Shown: in pieces, positions 11,648-26,200 of the stretch
How the letters are laid out: each line of letters begins with the position of its first letter
How positions within the stretch are numbered: position 1 is the first letter of the stretch
Origin: Nansenia antarctica
Taxonomy: Eukaryota; Chordata; Actinopteri; Argentiniformes; Microstomatidae
Assembly (NCBI GenBank): GCA_963989245.1
Contig: OZ022340.1
Span: 33,848,710-33,912,709 of the forward strand
Direction: 5' to 3'
Length of the DNA stretch: 64,000 bases
Notes under the pieces: generated by a model
The model's input: the letters and a program-made list of their open reading frames with translations, nothing else
Databases searched by the model: none
Told to the model about the DNA's origin: nothing
Made by a program: the position numbers and the translations under genes

Positions 11648-14600
11648 AATGTGTCTTAAAATATGGTCTGATCGGACTTCCGGCTTAGCGAACTATGGAG
11701 ATTTAGGAGCTCAGGCGGAATTGCTTCATTATATATTCTAAAGGCTCGATTGTGTCGATTTTAGTTTGAAAGAATGTTAGAAATAGGTTGCATTTGCTGG
11801 TGGTGAATGAGATAGTGCCCATGGGCTGGAGGAGTTTGTTGTTGGTGGAGAAGAGTGTTTTGGGGTTGTTACGGCCAGAATCGATGATGGAGGAATAGTA
11901 GGAGGAGCGCGCACTGTTGAGGGCTTCTTTATATTGTTGTTGGTGAAGTTTGTAGCCATCCAAATGGACAGTGAGACCAGTTCTTTTGTGTACACGTTCA
12001 AGTTTACAGCCTTTGGCTTTGAGCTGGTGGAGTTGGTCGGTGTACCAGGGGGCAGAGTGAGTGAAGGAGGCAGATTTGCTTTTGGTGGGAGCAACCTGGT
12101 CAAGGCAGGAGGAAAGTGCATCATTGTAGGTGTTGACCAGTTCAGTGGGGGAGACGCCTGGAGTGAGGGCAGAGTCAGAGATGGAGTCAGCCAGGATGGA
12201 GGAGAAGGAGGAGGGGTTAATGGACTTGAGGTTCCGGAATGTTATGGTGCGTTTCTGTTTGTCATGGGGGGGTGGGGATGTCTATGTCCAGGGTGATGGC
12301 CAGATGGTCAGAGATAGTGAGGTCTGTGCTGGTCAGATTGCTGATGGATTGCAGACCAGGTCCAGTGTGTGTCCTTTTCTGTGGGTGGGGAAATCTATGT
12401 GTTGGGTAATGTTAAAATAGTGGAGAATGTCCAGGAGTTCCGTTGAGGTTTTGCAGTTGGAGTCAACATGGATATTAAAATCGCCTAATAACAGAATAGA
12501 TGGTGAAATAGCACAAAGCTGAGTTAGAAATTCAGACAGATCAGAAGGAAATGCCGGGTTAGGCTTAGGGGGGCGGTAGATGACAGCAGTAACCAGGGGT
12601 TTAGGACCAGACAGTTGCTGCGACCATGAGCTATAGAGTAGTTGGCTACAAGCATTTTCAATCTGGTATTATCTCTATTAGTGGATTAACCGCTGTGGTG
12701 ATTTAACAGCTGATAAAGAAATACATCAAGTAGACTACAAACAGAGCAAAACAAGAAAACAACACCAGAAAACAACCAATAGGCTATAGAATAATAAACA
12801 ACAACCAATATGTGACAGCTCCTGGTGAAATGTGCAACCAGAAGGCAAAGTCATTTTCGCATGTCCTTAAACTACATATTGTAAGCTTTCAAATGATGTG
12901 TCATACATTGAAATCTGAGAAAATTTGAAAACGACAGGCGTATTTGAATGTTGGTACACCTCAAACACTAATGGGAGAAAAGTGACTAAACGCAGCCACT
13001 ACGAACGCTGCTAACAGCTAGCGGCTAACAAAACACATCGCTACGAACGTCTAAACTGTATTTTAATAACATCACAACATGCTGAGAGAACATCGACATG
13101 CTAAGAGGAGTGGACCAAAATCCCTCCTGAGATGTGCGCAAACTTGGTGACCAACTACAAGAAACATCTGACCTCTGTGCTTGCAGGGTTTCTCCTCCAA
13201 GGGTTTCTCCTCCAAGTTCTAAGTCATGTTTTGCTAGGGGATCAAATACTTATTTCCCTTGATCAAATGCAAATCAATTCATAACCTTTATATAATGTGT
13301 TTTTTATATAATGATTTTTTTGTTGATATTCAGTCTCTCACTGTTAAAATAAACCTACCATCATAAACCTACCATCCAAACCAACCACCTAGTTGTTTCA
13401 CAAATAAAATCCTCAACATGCTCACTTGATCCAATCCCAACATGGTTCTTCAAAAGTGACAATGTATTAGAAATTGGGAACTGCTCTCTATCAACTGGCA
13501 TCTTTCCCACTCGCCTAAAATCTGCCATTATAAAACCACTACTTAAGAAAGGAAAGCAAGATAATTATGTTCTCAGAAATCTCAGACCAATATCTAACCT
13601 TCCATTTCTAAGTAAAATCCTTGAGAAAGTGATTTTCAGACAACTTACTGATTTTCTTACAAAAACAATACATTGTTTATAAAACTGTGTTTGTCTCTCA
13701 GGACTTGTATTAGAGTGGTTTAAATCTTATCTAGCTGGTAGACATTTATCTGTCCTGGGAGACTCTGTTTCTGATAATGTTGAGATCCCTCAGGGGTCTA
13801 TTCTTGGTCCCTTGCTCTTCACCCTGTACATGATCCCATTAGGTGGAATCATCAGAAAACATGGTGTAAATGTTCATAGTTATGCTGATGATACTCAGGT
13901 GTACATATCAGTATTGCTTGATAATTCACATACTCTCAGCTCGCTGGAGAATTGTCTCAGAGATATAAAACGTTGGATGTCCATACATTTTCTACAACTA
14001 TATCTATCTATTAAATATTTGTAATATACTATTCTGTGTATCATTGTGTATACATGTACTCTTTGAATAAAAACTTTGTTTAAAACAAATTTATAAAATA
14101 ATGGTCTGATCTTACAATAATGAACAAACACAATCTGTTTTAACTAATAACACACAAATTATTGTATTGTTCTTGTCCATATTGAATACATCATTCAAAT
14201 ATTCACAGTGTAGGTTGGAAAAAGTATGTGAACCCCTAGGCTGATGACACCTACAAAAGCTAATTGGAGGCAGGAGTTAGCAATCCTGGAGTCTACCATA
14301 CATAAAACATTAAACAGGCATGGTGTCCATGGCAGGATACCATGGAGGAAGCCTGCTCTCCAAAAAAACATTGCTGCGAGCCTGAAGTTTGCCAAAGAGC
14401 ACCTTGACCCTCCACAACGCTACTGGGAAAATGTTTTGTGGACTGATGAAACTAAGCTTGAATTGTTCAGAAAGAACACACAGCACTACGTCTGGGGTAA
14501 AAACGTCACCAACTTGAAAACATCTCAATAGTGAAGCACAGTGGAGAGAGCATCAGGATTTGGGGCTGCCTCGAGGCCTGGTCAGCTTGCCATCATCGAG

Positions 14601-16586
14601 GGGAAAATGAATTCCCAAGTTGATCAAGGTATCCTACAGGATAACGTCACTGTAACGTGACTGTCCGCCAGCTGAAGCTCAGTAGCTGGGTTGGGTGATG
14701 CAGCAGGACAATGACCCTAAACATCTAAGTCAATCTACTACAGAATGGCTTCAAAAAAAGGAAATCCGCCTTTTCCGGCCCAGTCAGAACCCAGATCTTA
14801 ACTGAATAGAGATGCTGCGGAATGACCTGAAGAGAGCCGTTTACACCACATCCTAAGAATATGACTGAGCTGAAGCAGCTCTGTAACAAAGCTCTGGTTC
14901 AAAATCCCTCCTGGACGTGGTGCAGGTCTGACCCACAGCTACCAGAAGCTTGTTTGAGGTTGTTGCTGCCAAAGGAGATTGGAACAGTTATTAAATCCAA
15001 GGGTTCACTTACTTTTTCCACCAGCACTGTGAATGTTTAATGGGTGTGTCATAATGTAAATGACGTTTGGCAAACTCCAAGAGCTTTCTTCTGTGTCTTG
15101 TGGTCAGAAAAGGCTTTCTTCTGGCAACACTTCCAATGAGACTGTGGATATGGAGGTGGCGTCTGATGGTGCTTTTTGAAACCTGGTGACCCCAAGATGG
15201 CACCAAGGCCTGTAATTCTTTCACTGTGATCCTTGGGTATTTTATTGCTTCTCTCACCATCTCCTCAGTATTCTGGGCGGCAAGATGCAGTTGCATCCTC
15301 TACCCATGAGGTTTTCAACAGTTCCATATCTTTTGAACTTTTTTATAATTGCTCTGACAGTGCTCAGTGGTTTATTCAATCATTTGTGAATTTTCTTGAA
15401 GCCATTACCACATTTATGAACGTCTACGACCATCTGCCTCTTTTGAACTGCCAATTCTTTTGTTTTCCTCATGGTGTTGGATGACAAAGGGATATTGCAT
15501 GTGTGTTACCTAATTTGTATACCCTAGTGAAAGAGGGTCAATACAGTTCCTTAACACATAGTTAAACTTAAATAAGTGGAATTTAATACCTGTTTTAATT
15601 TTGGTAGGTGTTATTTACAATAATCTGTAAGGGTGCCAATAATTGTGAAATATTGATTTGGAGGAAATTGATTTTTTATTAAATCAGTGAATTATTTTTG
15701 TTGGTTCCAATGGAACATTAATATAGCACAGTATTTATCACATGTTGGTATTTCGATTTTCATTTTCTGTCAGGGGTGCCAATCATTTTTGAGCCCACTG
15801 TATATAGCGCCTTTATCCAAAGCGCTTTACAATGGCGTCTCATTCACATATTCACACACCAATGGCAGCAAGCTGCCATGCAAGGCGCCGGCCCGCTCAT
15901 TGGGAGCAATTTGGGGTTCAGTGTCTCACCCAAGGACACTTCGACATGTGGCCAGTCGGGGCTCGAACCGCCGATCTGCCAACCTTGCGATCATTAGACG
16001 GAGGCTCTACCTCCTGCGGCACAGCCGATAAGATAAGAAGGTCTTGTGTACCGGAGTGATAGCAAGAGGAAAATGTGGAGAAGAAAAGGATCTGTCCATG
16101 GTTTACAGCATACCATGTCATCTATGAAACATGGTGGAGGGGTGCCAGGGTTTGGGCATGTATGGCTGCCACTAGAACTGTGTAACTTGTCTTCATTGAT
16201 GATGTAACTGCTGACAGCAGCAGCAGAATGTATTCTGAAGTGTACAGAAGCATCTTGTCTGCTTGATTGAAAGCAAATGCATGACAATGACCACAAACAT
16301 ACAGCTTTTTCAGAGTCAAAAAGCAAAGTTTTCTTGACTGGCCAGATCAATCTTCAGATTTAAATCCAATTGAATATGCGCTTCATTTCCCGATGATAAC
16401 ATTCTAGGCAAAAACAAACAACAAATACTCAACATGAGTACTTGTTTGAGTATTTGGACATTATATGATTTAATCTCATACTTTTGGGAATACAATGGGA
16501 ATTCCAAACCACCCGTTGTATATTATATAGCCTATCAGTACATTTTCTACCTCATAAAATGCACATGAATGTCATATATCAAGCAT

Positions 16587-16645
<59 letters not shown>

Positions 16646-16819
16646 TACACATACACACACAGTGAACTGACCTGCTACCTGCCAGTAGGAGGACCCTAGC
16701 GTTGTCCAGGCCTTTGGACAGAAGATCATTCACCACCTCCTTAATGATCAGTGACCCCATGAACGCATAGTCACCTACACCTGCACACACACACACACAC
16801 ACACACACAAAGACACACG

Positions 16820-16863
<44 letters not shown>

Positions 16864-16895
16864 TGTACACAAAGACGTACATACACACACACGTA

Positions 16896-16940
<45 letters not shown>

Positions 16941-18053
16941 ACACACACACACATACACACAAAGAAGGGCAAGAGGGTTATACAAACCATAAACACGTGT
17001 CCAAATGAATAAAGCCACCTCTCTAGTGATGATAGTCTCTCTAGTCTTGATGGTTCTGTGCTAACCTTGGTCTGTCTTGGTCGTAGCGCCACTCCAGACA
17101 TCACTGGAGCAGTAGGGGATGAACCTGTGAGAGGGAGCTCAATATGCACAGCAGGCAAGAGAGAGGGACATTAGAGGGAAGAGAGAGGGAAGAGAGAGGG
17201 AAGAGAGAGGGACGTTAGAGGGAAGAGAGAGGGAAGAGAGAGGGACGTTAGAGGGAAGAGAGAGGGACGTTAGAGGGAAGAGAGAGGGACGTTAGAGGGA
17301 AGTTGAGGAGGATAAACAGGATGGATAAACCAGAGGGGACGGAGAGGAGGATTAAGAAGAGGGAGAAGATAGAGGGAGGAATAGAACAAGGAAATAGAAG
17401 GGTTCTTACACCATGTTGGCATTCCACCAGTGGGGGTTTTCCTCTGGCTGAGGTGACAGAATCCCTGTACCTGGAGAGAGGGAGGGGGGAGAGAGAAAGG
17501 GGTAGAGAGAGAAAGGGGGAAGGGGGGAGAGAGGGAGGGGGAGGGGGGAGAGAGGGAGGGGGAAGGGGGGCGGGGGTGGAGACAAGTTTGTTTATCTGTC
17601 ATTACGTTGAATACAAGTACACAATGCAACCAAATATCTTAAGCAGAGCAGCTCTCGACGTCAACAACTGCAACACTAGAATGTCACAGGGAGACAGAGA
17701 GACAGAGAGAGGGGGTGAAAGACAGAGAGACAGAGAGAGAGAGCGAGAGAGAGAGAGAGACAGAGAGACAGACAGAGAGAGACAGAGAGACAGAGACAGA
17801 GAGACCGAGACAGAGAGAGACAAAGAGAGAGAGAGACAGAGAGACAAAGAGAGGGGGTGAGAAACAGAGAGACAGAGAGAGAGAAAGAGAGACAGAGAGA
17901 CACAGAGAGAGAGAGAGAGAGAGGGGGGGGGGGGGTGAGAGAGAGAGAGAGACAGCGACAGAGAAACAGAGAAACAGAGAGAAACAGAGAGACAGATAGA
18001 GAGAGAGAGAGACAGAGAGAGGGGGTGAGAGACAGAGAGACAGAGAGACAGAG

Positions 18054-18088
<35 letters not shown>

Positions 18089-20030
18089 GTGAGATAGAGA
18101 GAGACAGAGAGACAGAGAGAGAGACAGAGAGAGAGAGACAGAGACAGAGAGAGAGACAGAGAGAGAGAGAAAGACAGAGACAGACAGAGAGAGAGACTGA
18201 GAGGGGGTGAGAGACAGAGACACAGAGAGACAGAGAGAGACAGAGAGACAGAGAGACAGAGAGACAGAGAGTGACAGAGAGAGAGAGACAGAGAGACAGA
18301 GAGACAGTGAAAGTCATTTCCCATCATGCTGCATGTCGACTTCCACTGTACATAAAGGCAACCTAACAGTGGCGGCTGGTGCAAAAAAATGTGGGTGGGG
18401 CACAGCAGTGTTTCCTCCAGGATTTTTCACATTAGTGGCGGGGGGGGTCCTCTTTCGCGCGATTTTTTTTCGCGTGCACGCGCATAAAACGCGCACTGGC
18501 GCTCAAAACAAAGACGTCATTTCACTTTACCCACGCAATACCCACTTAAACATGTGTGAGGATACGTAACAGCGTTTTGTGACAGAACTTTCACTATCAT
18601 TCATGAAATTCACCCCGTCTGTGTTACGAAGCACTTGAATTTTGGACCATTGCGACTGACTATAGCTCATATACCATCAAAGGGGGGAGATGCGACATGA
18701 AATATGTCAGAATGCAGCAATATCATGCACAGATCAGCCTTATAACATGTCATATATATACAGTATAACGTTAGACAGGGAGCGCAGATGTATGTTTATG
18801 AACGATATGAGGCTGGGAGGGAAAAATCACAGTATACCCGCTAGAAAAAACTAGACTACACCACTGAAGTAGGCCTATGAGAGGACACGCACAAAACCGG
18901 CTAACGTTACTCATTAACTGTTTACACAAGTACAATCACAGTGTGACAGTCAGATGGAGCATTCGGTAAACAACAACAGCAAGGTAATGCTATCAGTTGA
19001 GTTAAAGAAAAACAGCTCTTACCTTTGAGGACACCAACATGAGCCCTGTTTACCCGTACCTCCGCCGTTCTGTTCGTGGTGATTTTAGAGGCAATAGATT
19101 ATTTTTGCCCCGCGCATATTGCTATGAATAGTTCGAAGCTAGGTGCTTGCACGTTAGGTGCGAGGCTGCTCGGTTAACCCATTAGCGGGAACATTATTAG
19201 TTGCACAAAATAGGCTGATTTAATTGACCATGAACATCAGAGACAGACATTACGAATGTTCATTTAAAATACTCCGGAAGCCCGGAAGTCCGGAAGCCCG
19301 GAAGTCGGAAGTCCTCAGCATAATGCATTGTCTGCTATTACAACCGGATATTCAGGGCGCAGTTTTTTGCGCCCCGGCCGAGAAATAGAGACAGCCAATT
19401 GGAGCGCTGCTACAGCTCACGTGTAAGCGAAAAGTATTTGGCCTGCGATAGACTTGCATTCGATCGGCGACCCGACTCCTCCCCCTATGTATTTTAACAG
19501 TGAATTTTACACACACACAGATAACATGTTTATTGTATTGGAGGATTTTTATAGGCGCCGACAGAATATCAGCCGCATTTTGTGAATAAACATTTTTATT
19601 TTTTTTTACTTTTACAAATCGCAACTAGGAAGTGAAGGTGGGGGCGGCGCCCCAGCGCCCTCTATCGGCCAGCCGCCACTGCAACCTAACTCTAACAGCA
19701 GACATAGACATCATCACTTTAATCCCCTTCATTAGGCCACAGTCATGTTGTTACTAGCCTTCATAAGGATGACGTCTGAATGGTCGTAAGGAGAAGGCTC
19801 CACCTCAGGCTCAGTGTATCAGTGTGTTTTTCGGGGGTTCTTATAAGACTCAATAAGTCTGTGTTTTTTCTGGCCCTGGCCAGAAGAGCAATAACAAGCC
19901 ATTACGCATGTGTGTTCAATGAGACCTCTGTGGGTTTCACACTGCAGAGGGCGGAGACAGACAGGCACACACACACACACACACACACAACTTCAGAGGG
20001 CGGAGACAGACACACGCACACGCACATACA

Positions 20031-20063
<33 letters not shown>

Positions 20064-23000
20064 CTTCAGAGGGCAGAGACAGACACACACACACACACAC
20101 ACACGCACACACCCACACACAACTTCAGAGGGCAGAGACAGACACACACACACACACACACACATGCACACACCCACACACAACTTCAGAGGGCAGAGAT
20201 AGACACACACACACACACAACTTCAGAGGGCAGAGACAGACAGACACACACACACACACAACTTCAGAGGGCAGAGACAGACACACACACACACACACAC
20301 ACACAACTTCAGAGGGCGGAGACAGACACACACATTGAGTTCTAATGATTAATTCAAATGCTGCTAAAGAGGAAACACAAACATTTATGTGACTCTTGAT
20401 CTGTGGGTTTTCCTCTAAACCCCCGACTCCAGCCCTAATACTGGGCAGACTGGGAACATGGAGGTGAAGGAAGCTGTTGGATTTATATGCATTTATGAGG
20501 GTTATGAATTGAAAGAATTATAAGCTGTAAACATGTATTGAGAAGCATGCTTCTAAAGCCAAAATAAAGGTTAAGTAAAAAAAATAAAAAATACTAAACT
20601 TATTCATGAAAGTTACTATAGCAGCGACTAGATATTATGCAAACAAAGATGTAATAAGCCAAGTAATAACATAATAACAATATGATAATATGTCTGAGGT
20701 AACAGAAGCTACATGATTTGACCTCAAATACCAGACATCCCTGTTTAATCCTTCAACAATGGACAACAGAGGATTAAAAGGTGATTCTGCATTTGTGGAG
20801 ATCTTAGAGATTAACACTAGGACAGCAGTGCCTATTTCACCTACTCTTAGCGCCGCCTCAAATGACCATAGTCTTTAGAATGGGAAGCTGCTACTTATAC
20901 ACAAAGACCACTAGATGGCACCTCTTAGCCTGCCTCCTACACAGAAAAAACTGCAAAATAGCTTTAAACTAGCTTATCCTGATGTGATTTTGAAAATGTA
21001 ATATACTGGGTGGTAGAACGCACATATCCGCATATGGCAGCTATGGTTTTACAGTTTGTTGTGTTCTGTCTGCACTGCTGTCTGTCCTGTGTTGTTTTGT
21101 TTGCATTGCATTTAGAAATGCTCTTACTGTAACGCCGAATCAAATTCCTATATGTGTATGCTTAATGTGTATGCATAAATGGCAATAAACGTTATCTCCA
21201 TCTCCATATCTAGGAAAAGTCATGAAAGGAGGGTCCTGAAATTTGATCGAGTGCAAAGATATACACATTTTTTTACTCACTTTGTCAAATTACCCCACCC
21301 ATGGCTGTTCTAGTGTTAACTCTGAAAATGTAAAGTCTTATTTTGGTTGTAGAAAAAAGTTTAAAGATGGTTTGGACGATAGATGCACTAAATAGATTTT
21401 CTAGTTGACCGAATGTGAGATCGTCTGATTATGGTAGTGGATAAAGTTAAGAATGGTTTGGTTGGTTGGAAGGATGGATGAATGGTTGGTCTGTTGAATT
21501 GATAGATTATAGATAGATCAAGAGATGAGAGAAGGTTAGATGGATGAGAGAAGGATAGATAGATGAGAGAAGGATAGATAGATGAGAGAAGGATAGATAG
21601 ATGAAAGAAGGATAGATAGATGGGAGAAGGATAGATAGATGAGAGAAGGATAGATAGATGAGAGAAGGATAGATAGATGAGAGAAGGATAGATACATGAG
21701 AGAAGGATAGATACATGAGAGAAGGATAGATAGATGAGAGAAGGATAGATAGATGAGAGAAGGATAGATAGATGAGAGAAGGATAGATACATGAGAGAAG
21801 GATAGATAGATGAGAGAAGGATAGATACATGAGAGAAGGATAGACAGATGAGAGGTATTATGGTAGCGGATGAAGGTTAAAGATAGTTTTGTTGGTTGGT
21901 TGGTTGGACAGATGGATTAATTGATAGATGAAAGAGAGGATGGATAGATGAGAGATGGGGGGTATAGATAGAATCAATAAAAAATATTGGCACCTCTGCA
22001 CTTTTCAGATAATGCACCACGTCTCCCCGAAAATTGTTGCAACTACAAATTCTTTGGTATTCACATGTTTATCTCTTGTGTTTGCATTGGAACAACACAA
22101 AAAAGCTGAGAAAAACGGCAAATCATTACACACAGAACTCTTGGAAAATTTTTAAGAAATAATTGTATTTCAAGCACGTAATGCTCCTTTAATTTGTATT
22201 TAAATGCACCTGTGGCAAGTAGAGATGCTGGCAATATAGAAATCACACTTGCAACCAGTTAAAATAGAGAAAAGTTGACTCAACATTTGTGTTGAGTGTG
22301 TCTGTGTGTATCTCACTAAGCATGGAGAAGAAGAAAAAAAGAGCAAAGAATTGTCTGAGGATTTGAGAACCAAAGATGCCAAACATCTCCAGAGATGTTA
22401 ATGTTCCTGTGTCCACTGTGCGCAAAGATTGTAACGAAGGATTGTTCGAATGGTGGATAAAACACCTTGATCAACTTCCAAACAAATTCAAGCTGACCTG
22501 GGGGCCGTTCCACTAACGTTGATTAGTATATCGGCGATAAAAATAAATCCTGCGATCAGGCAACTCGGGATTGGAATTCAAGCCTCAGGTGATTCCTCGA
22601 ACGAGGATCAGGCTTGTGTCATGAGTGTTCACAGAACACCGGCTTAGAAATCCTCGATATGGGCGCGTGCACGCAGACATAAAGAGCCCTGAAGAGTCGA
22701 GCTGTCGAAATGAAGATTGATCTTTATGAAGACGACAAATGAGATGTAAAATAGTGTAATACTGCCGCAATTAACAAGGCGAGGGAAATGGTTTGGCAAG
22801 AAATTGCTGACCGATTAAATGCGTAGGTCATACTAGCCCCAGTTATTGTTATATGTTCATATTTTAATGAATGCATATTTACTACTGTGGTGATATCAGC
22901 AGCAACCATCATATCGTCACGATGGCCTAGTGGTATTGACCACTGCCATGGTATTTGTTTGTCATTTTAAAACGGTGGTTCAAATCCCTCTTCAGACACA

Positions 23001-23220
23001 CTTTTTATTGCATTTCGTTGTCTGAATCTAATCTAAAATCTAATCTAAAAAAGTATATAGGCTATAAAATGATGGTGCAGGCTAATTTACAAGAACTGAC
23101 ACGATTACAATGGTGTTTGAAGCCTTTCTGAGTAAATTATGTTCTTCTAACGGGACCCTGGATTTGGCATAGATAATTTTTTCTTATGATTACTGATGGA
23201 TAGATGATTCACTTAGACAG

Positions 23221-23266
<46 letters not shown>

Positions 23267-26200
23267 AAATCGATTTGCATGAAGGCTTCGGTTAAATGTA
23301 AAAAAAAGTTAAATCAAGTCTCAAACCCGCAGCCTTCGGAACTCTAGCTGGCTGCCTTAACCACTGCGCCAGCCACACCGCTGTATTGACGGCAATGCAA
23401 GTTGATAGACATACCTATTTTATTTTATTTTTTACAATTTTTAATTTATTTATCTATCTATCGATCTATCTATCACACAATCAAAATATCAAATTATCTA
23501 TCTATCACACAGTCAAACTATCTATCTATCTATCTCGTGTGAAGTGGGAACTAATATTTCCTAAAAGACACTTGAGGAACTGTCGTTCGGGATGTAGTTT
23601 CCGCCTGTGAGCCTTTTTTGACGCACGCATTACCTAAACCAGCCTGTAAGTCTGCTCGGGACCAGAATTACTCAGAAGGATTGGTTGCATAGCAACCAAG
23701 CAGCGAATTATTTGAGCCACATTGATGGAACCGTCAGCTTATTTAAACCTGGATCAGAGTTAATCGCTTGGATCAGAGTTAATCTCGCTTAGTGGAACGG
23801 GCCCCTGCAGACACAGGGCATACAACAGCTTGCTGTCAGCTCGAGCTCGCACTATCCGTCACCATCTGAATTAAATGGGACATAGGAGGACCCCACTGCT
23901 GACACAGAGACATAAAAAAGCCAGACTAGAATTTGCCCAAAATTACCTGGGGAAGCCAAAATCCTTCTGGGAAAACGTCCTGTTGACAGATGAGGCTGAA
24001 ATAGAGCTTTTTGGTAAAGCACATCATTGTTCTGTTTACAGAAAACAAAGTAAGGACTTCAAAGAAAAGAACATGGTCCCTACGGTAAAACAAGGTGGAG
24101 GTTCACAGATGTTTTGGGGTTGTTTTGCTGCTTCTGGCACTGGATGCCTTGACTGCCAATAATCTTGTCCAGTCCATTTTTGGAGTTCTGTGTGGAATGA
24201 ATGCTTTTTTTGTGTTGGAATGCTTTTTTGTGTTGTTCCAATGCAAACAAAATAAATACACATGTGAAAACCAAAGCATTTGTAATTGCACCAATTTTCT
24301 GGGAGACGTGCAATATTTTGGGCATGACTGTAGGTCAATAATTAAGAGGATAATCAGTTTTAAGGTTAGATAAATAAAGATAGATAGGATGAGTCTGGAG
24401 TAGTTCAGAGTGTTGATTGGTTGGTTGAGTGGTTGAGAATGGTAGGGTTGGTTGGTTGGGTAGTTGAGAATGGTAGGGTTGGTTGGTTGGGTGGTTGAAG
24501 AAGAATTGTTTGATTGCCAACTTGTCAGTCAATTGTTGGAATTTGGTATTTTATCCTATAGGCAAGACATAGACGGTGACCCTGGAGCAATTAGGGGTTC
24601 AGTGCCTTGCTCGAGGACACCTCAACATGTGGCCAGCCAGGGTTCGAACCGCCGAACTGCCGACCTTGCAATCATTAGATGCCGGCTCTACCTCCTGAGC
24701 CACTGCCACCCCGGTTGGTTGGTTGAGAGTGGTAGGGTTGGTTGGTTGAGAGTGGTTTCAGTGGGGTAGAACTGGTAGCCAAGAGTTCTGAAAGCTCAAT
24801 ACTTGATATACATGGTTTGATTGGTGGGTTAGATGGATGGATGAATGGTTGGTTGGTTTGTTGCTTGGTTGGATGGATGGATTAATTGATATATTGGTAG
24901 TTATTTAGATGGATAGATCTATAGATAGATGAAAGAAGGTTAGATGAAAGGCTAGATCTGGGTTTCCGTTAACCGGTAATTCCCGGTCTTTGTCCGGTAA
25001 AAGTTGTTGAAGTCCGACAAATTGAAAAGTCGTCGGACATATTGTCCGGTGAAAATAATTCCCTTTGAATACAATTCGCTAAAGTTCACATTCTGATTCC
25101 TTCTATTTTTAAAAAGACGAATATATAGGCTATGTATTTCTTTTATTATGATATGATTTGACACCGACATGATGATGACTCCTAATGTGTAGGCCGGCCT
25201 ATGCGAAACAGCGCACAGGTGCCACATGGGATTGATGCCAGATGGGATTGCAGTTTAACCAGTCTATTACCGCTTAAACACAGTAGCCCATTCGGCGGTA
25301 ACCCATGCCTATCTGGCAACCCTGCCAACCCGTCCACCATAGTAATACGCAAACGTTGCAGCTCAAAGTGCACCATAGCGAGCGATTAAATTAATGGAAA
25401 GATGGCAAAACAAAGTACGCTTAGCAATTATTTCATGTGACACATGTAGGTGACCGGTCCGTTCAGGCGTTTAAAAATGCCCGAGCACGCTACATCCAGC
25501 ATCTAGTAGATGCACTACACGAGCGATTCCCCGAAGATTCCCTAGATGTACTGAACAGCTTCGACATCCTTCTGAACCCCTCCCAATACCCACAGACGCA
25601 GGATGGTAAGTAGAAGCTAGCCTGTTTAATTAAGTTGGTTGCAAAATGCATAGTATAATTCTTAGGCCTATCCTTTTTGAATAACCTAAAATGCTTGTCT
25701 AAATTGCGAAATGTAGACTATGGCCGCCGCCCATCATAGGCTAATAATAATTATCATCATCATCATAACAATAATAATTATTAGGCTATAATAACAACAA
25801 TGATGAAAACAACAGGATAACATTTAAACCTTCCTACTTTTCAGTTAATCTGGCTGTTGATGTCATTTTGTCATAAAAAAAAAATAGGCCATCACTGATT
25901 CATTATCACTCATTCCGTCCCCTCAGCGCTTGAAGAATATTGTAACTCCCTCCAAGCACGATGACACAAGTGGCTTTCTTCTACTGATGTGATTGGTTTT
26001 ATTCATTTCCAACAGCACCGTGAAAACTATAAGAACAAACATTCACGGTTAGCTTGGCTAGTATAACAACATAACATCGCATGTACAACACAGTTCAATA
26101 CAAATTAAATACACAGAACGTAAATACCTCGTTGGCTGCATGCTATAAAGGGAATGTTGTCTTTGAATCTGTGGTCTTGGTGAAGCTAGCTGTTCCTGCC

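Larger units (their letters stand above)
22501..23805. mobile_element. DNA transposon inserted in the Tc1 copy (PIF/Harbinger-like, tentative)
   Basis: The ends GGGGCCGTTCCACT and AGTGGAACGGGCCCC are inverted apart from one inserted C. A CTG on each side may be a short target duplication. The element holds two tRNA-like segments and an (AT)n run (23225-23264), but no transposase frame. The superfamily is uncertain. Confidence 0.65.
21975..24345 (+). pseudogene. Tc1-like transposon interrupted by another element
   Basis: Long inverted termini: 22010-22100 (gcaccacgtctccccg...ttgcattggaacaacacaaa) matches the reverse complement of 24225-24320. The transposase is split. The N-terminal part lies before 22500 and the C-terminal part at 23806-24162 (FAQNYLGKPKSFWENVLLTD and MFWGCFAASGTG). 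A 1.3-kb insertion lies between them and the catalytic C-terminus is deleted. Confidence 0.85.

Noticed and set aside
12130..12420. Plus-strand ORFs over the LINE fragment
   Set aside because: The minus strand gives recognisable LINE ORF2 phrases. The plus-strand ORFs are antisense shadows.
16775..16780. Alternative exon 6 acceptor giving a six-base longer exon
   Set aside because: It would add two residues relative to the conserved spacing of the family. The nearer AG keeps the length.
16572..17018. Cys/Val-rich ORFs of over 100 residues (also at 19902-20216, 43129-43477, 46258-46455)
   Set aside because: These are translations of CA/TG repeats. The only true coding piece inside the first is notum exon 6.
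17602..18384. Long Leu/Ser-rich and Arg/Glu-rich ORFs
   Set aside because: They are translations of the GA/CT microsatellite and occur in several frames at once.
18406..18866. A second nested hAT inside the 18367-19681 element
   Set aside because: The ends look like known hAT termini (CAGTGTTTCC, CACCACTG), but no matching 8-bp duplication was found. It is mentioned only within the host feature.
22918..23385. Functional tRNA genes
   Set aside because: The A and B boxes are tRNA-like, but acceptor stems do not pair and the segments lie inside a transposon.
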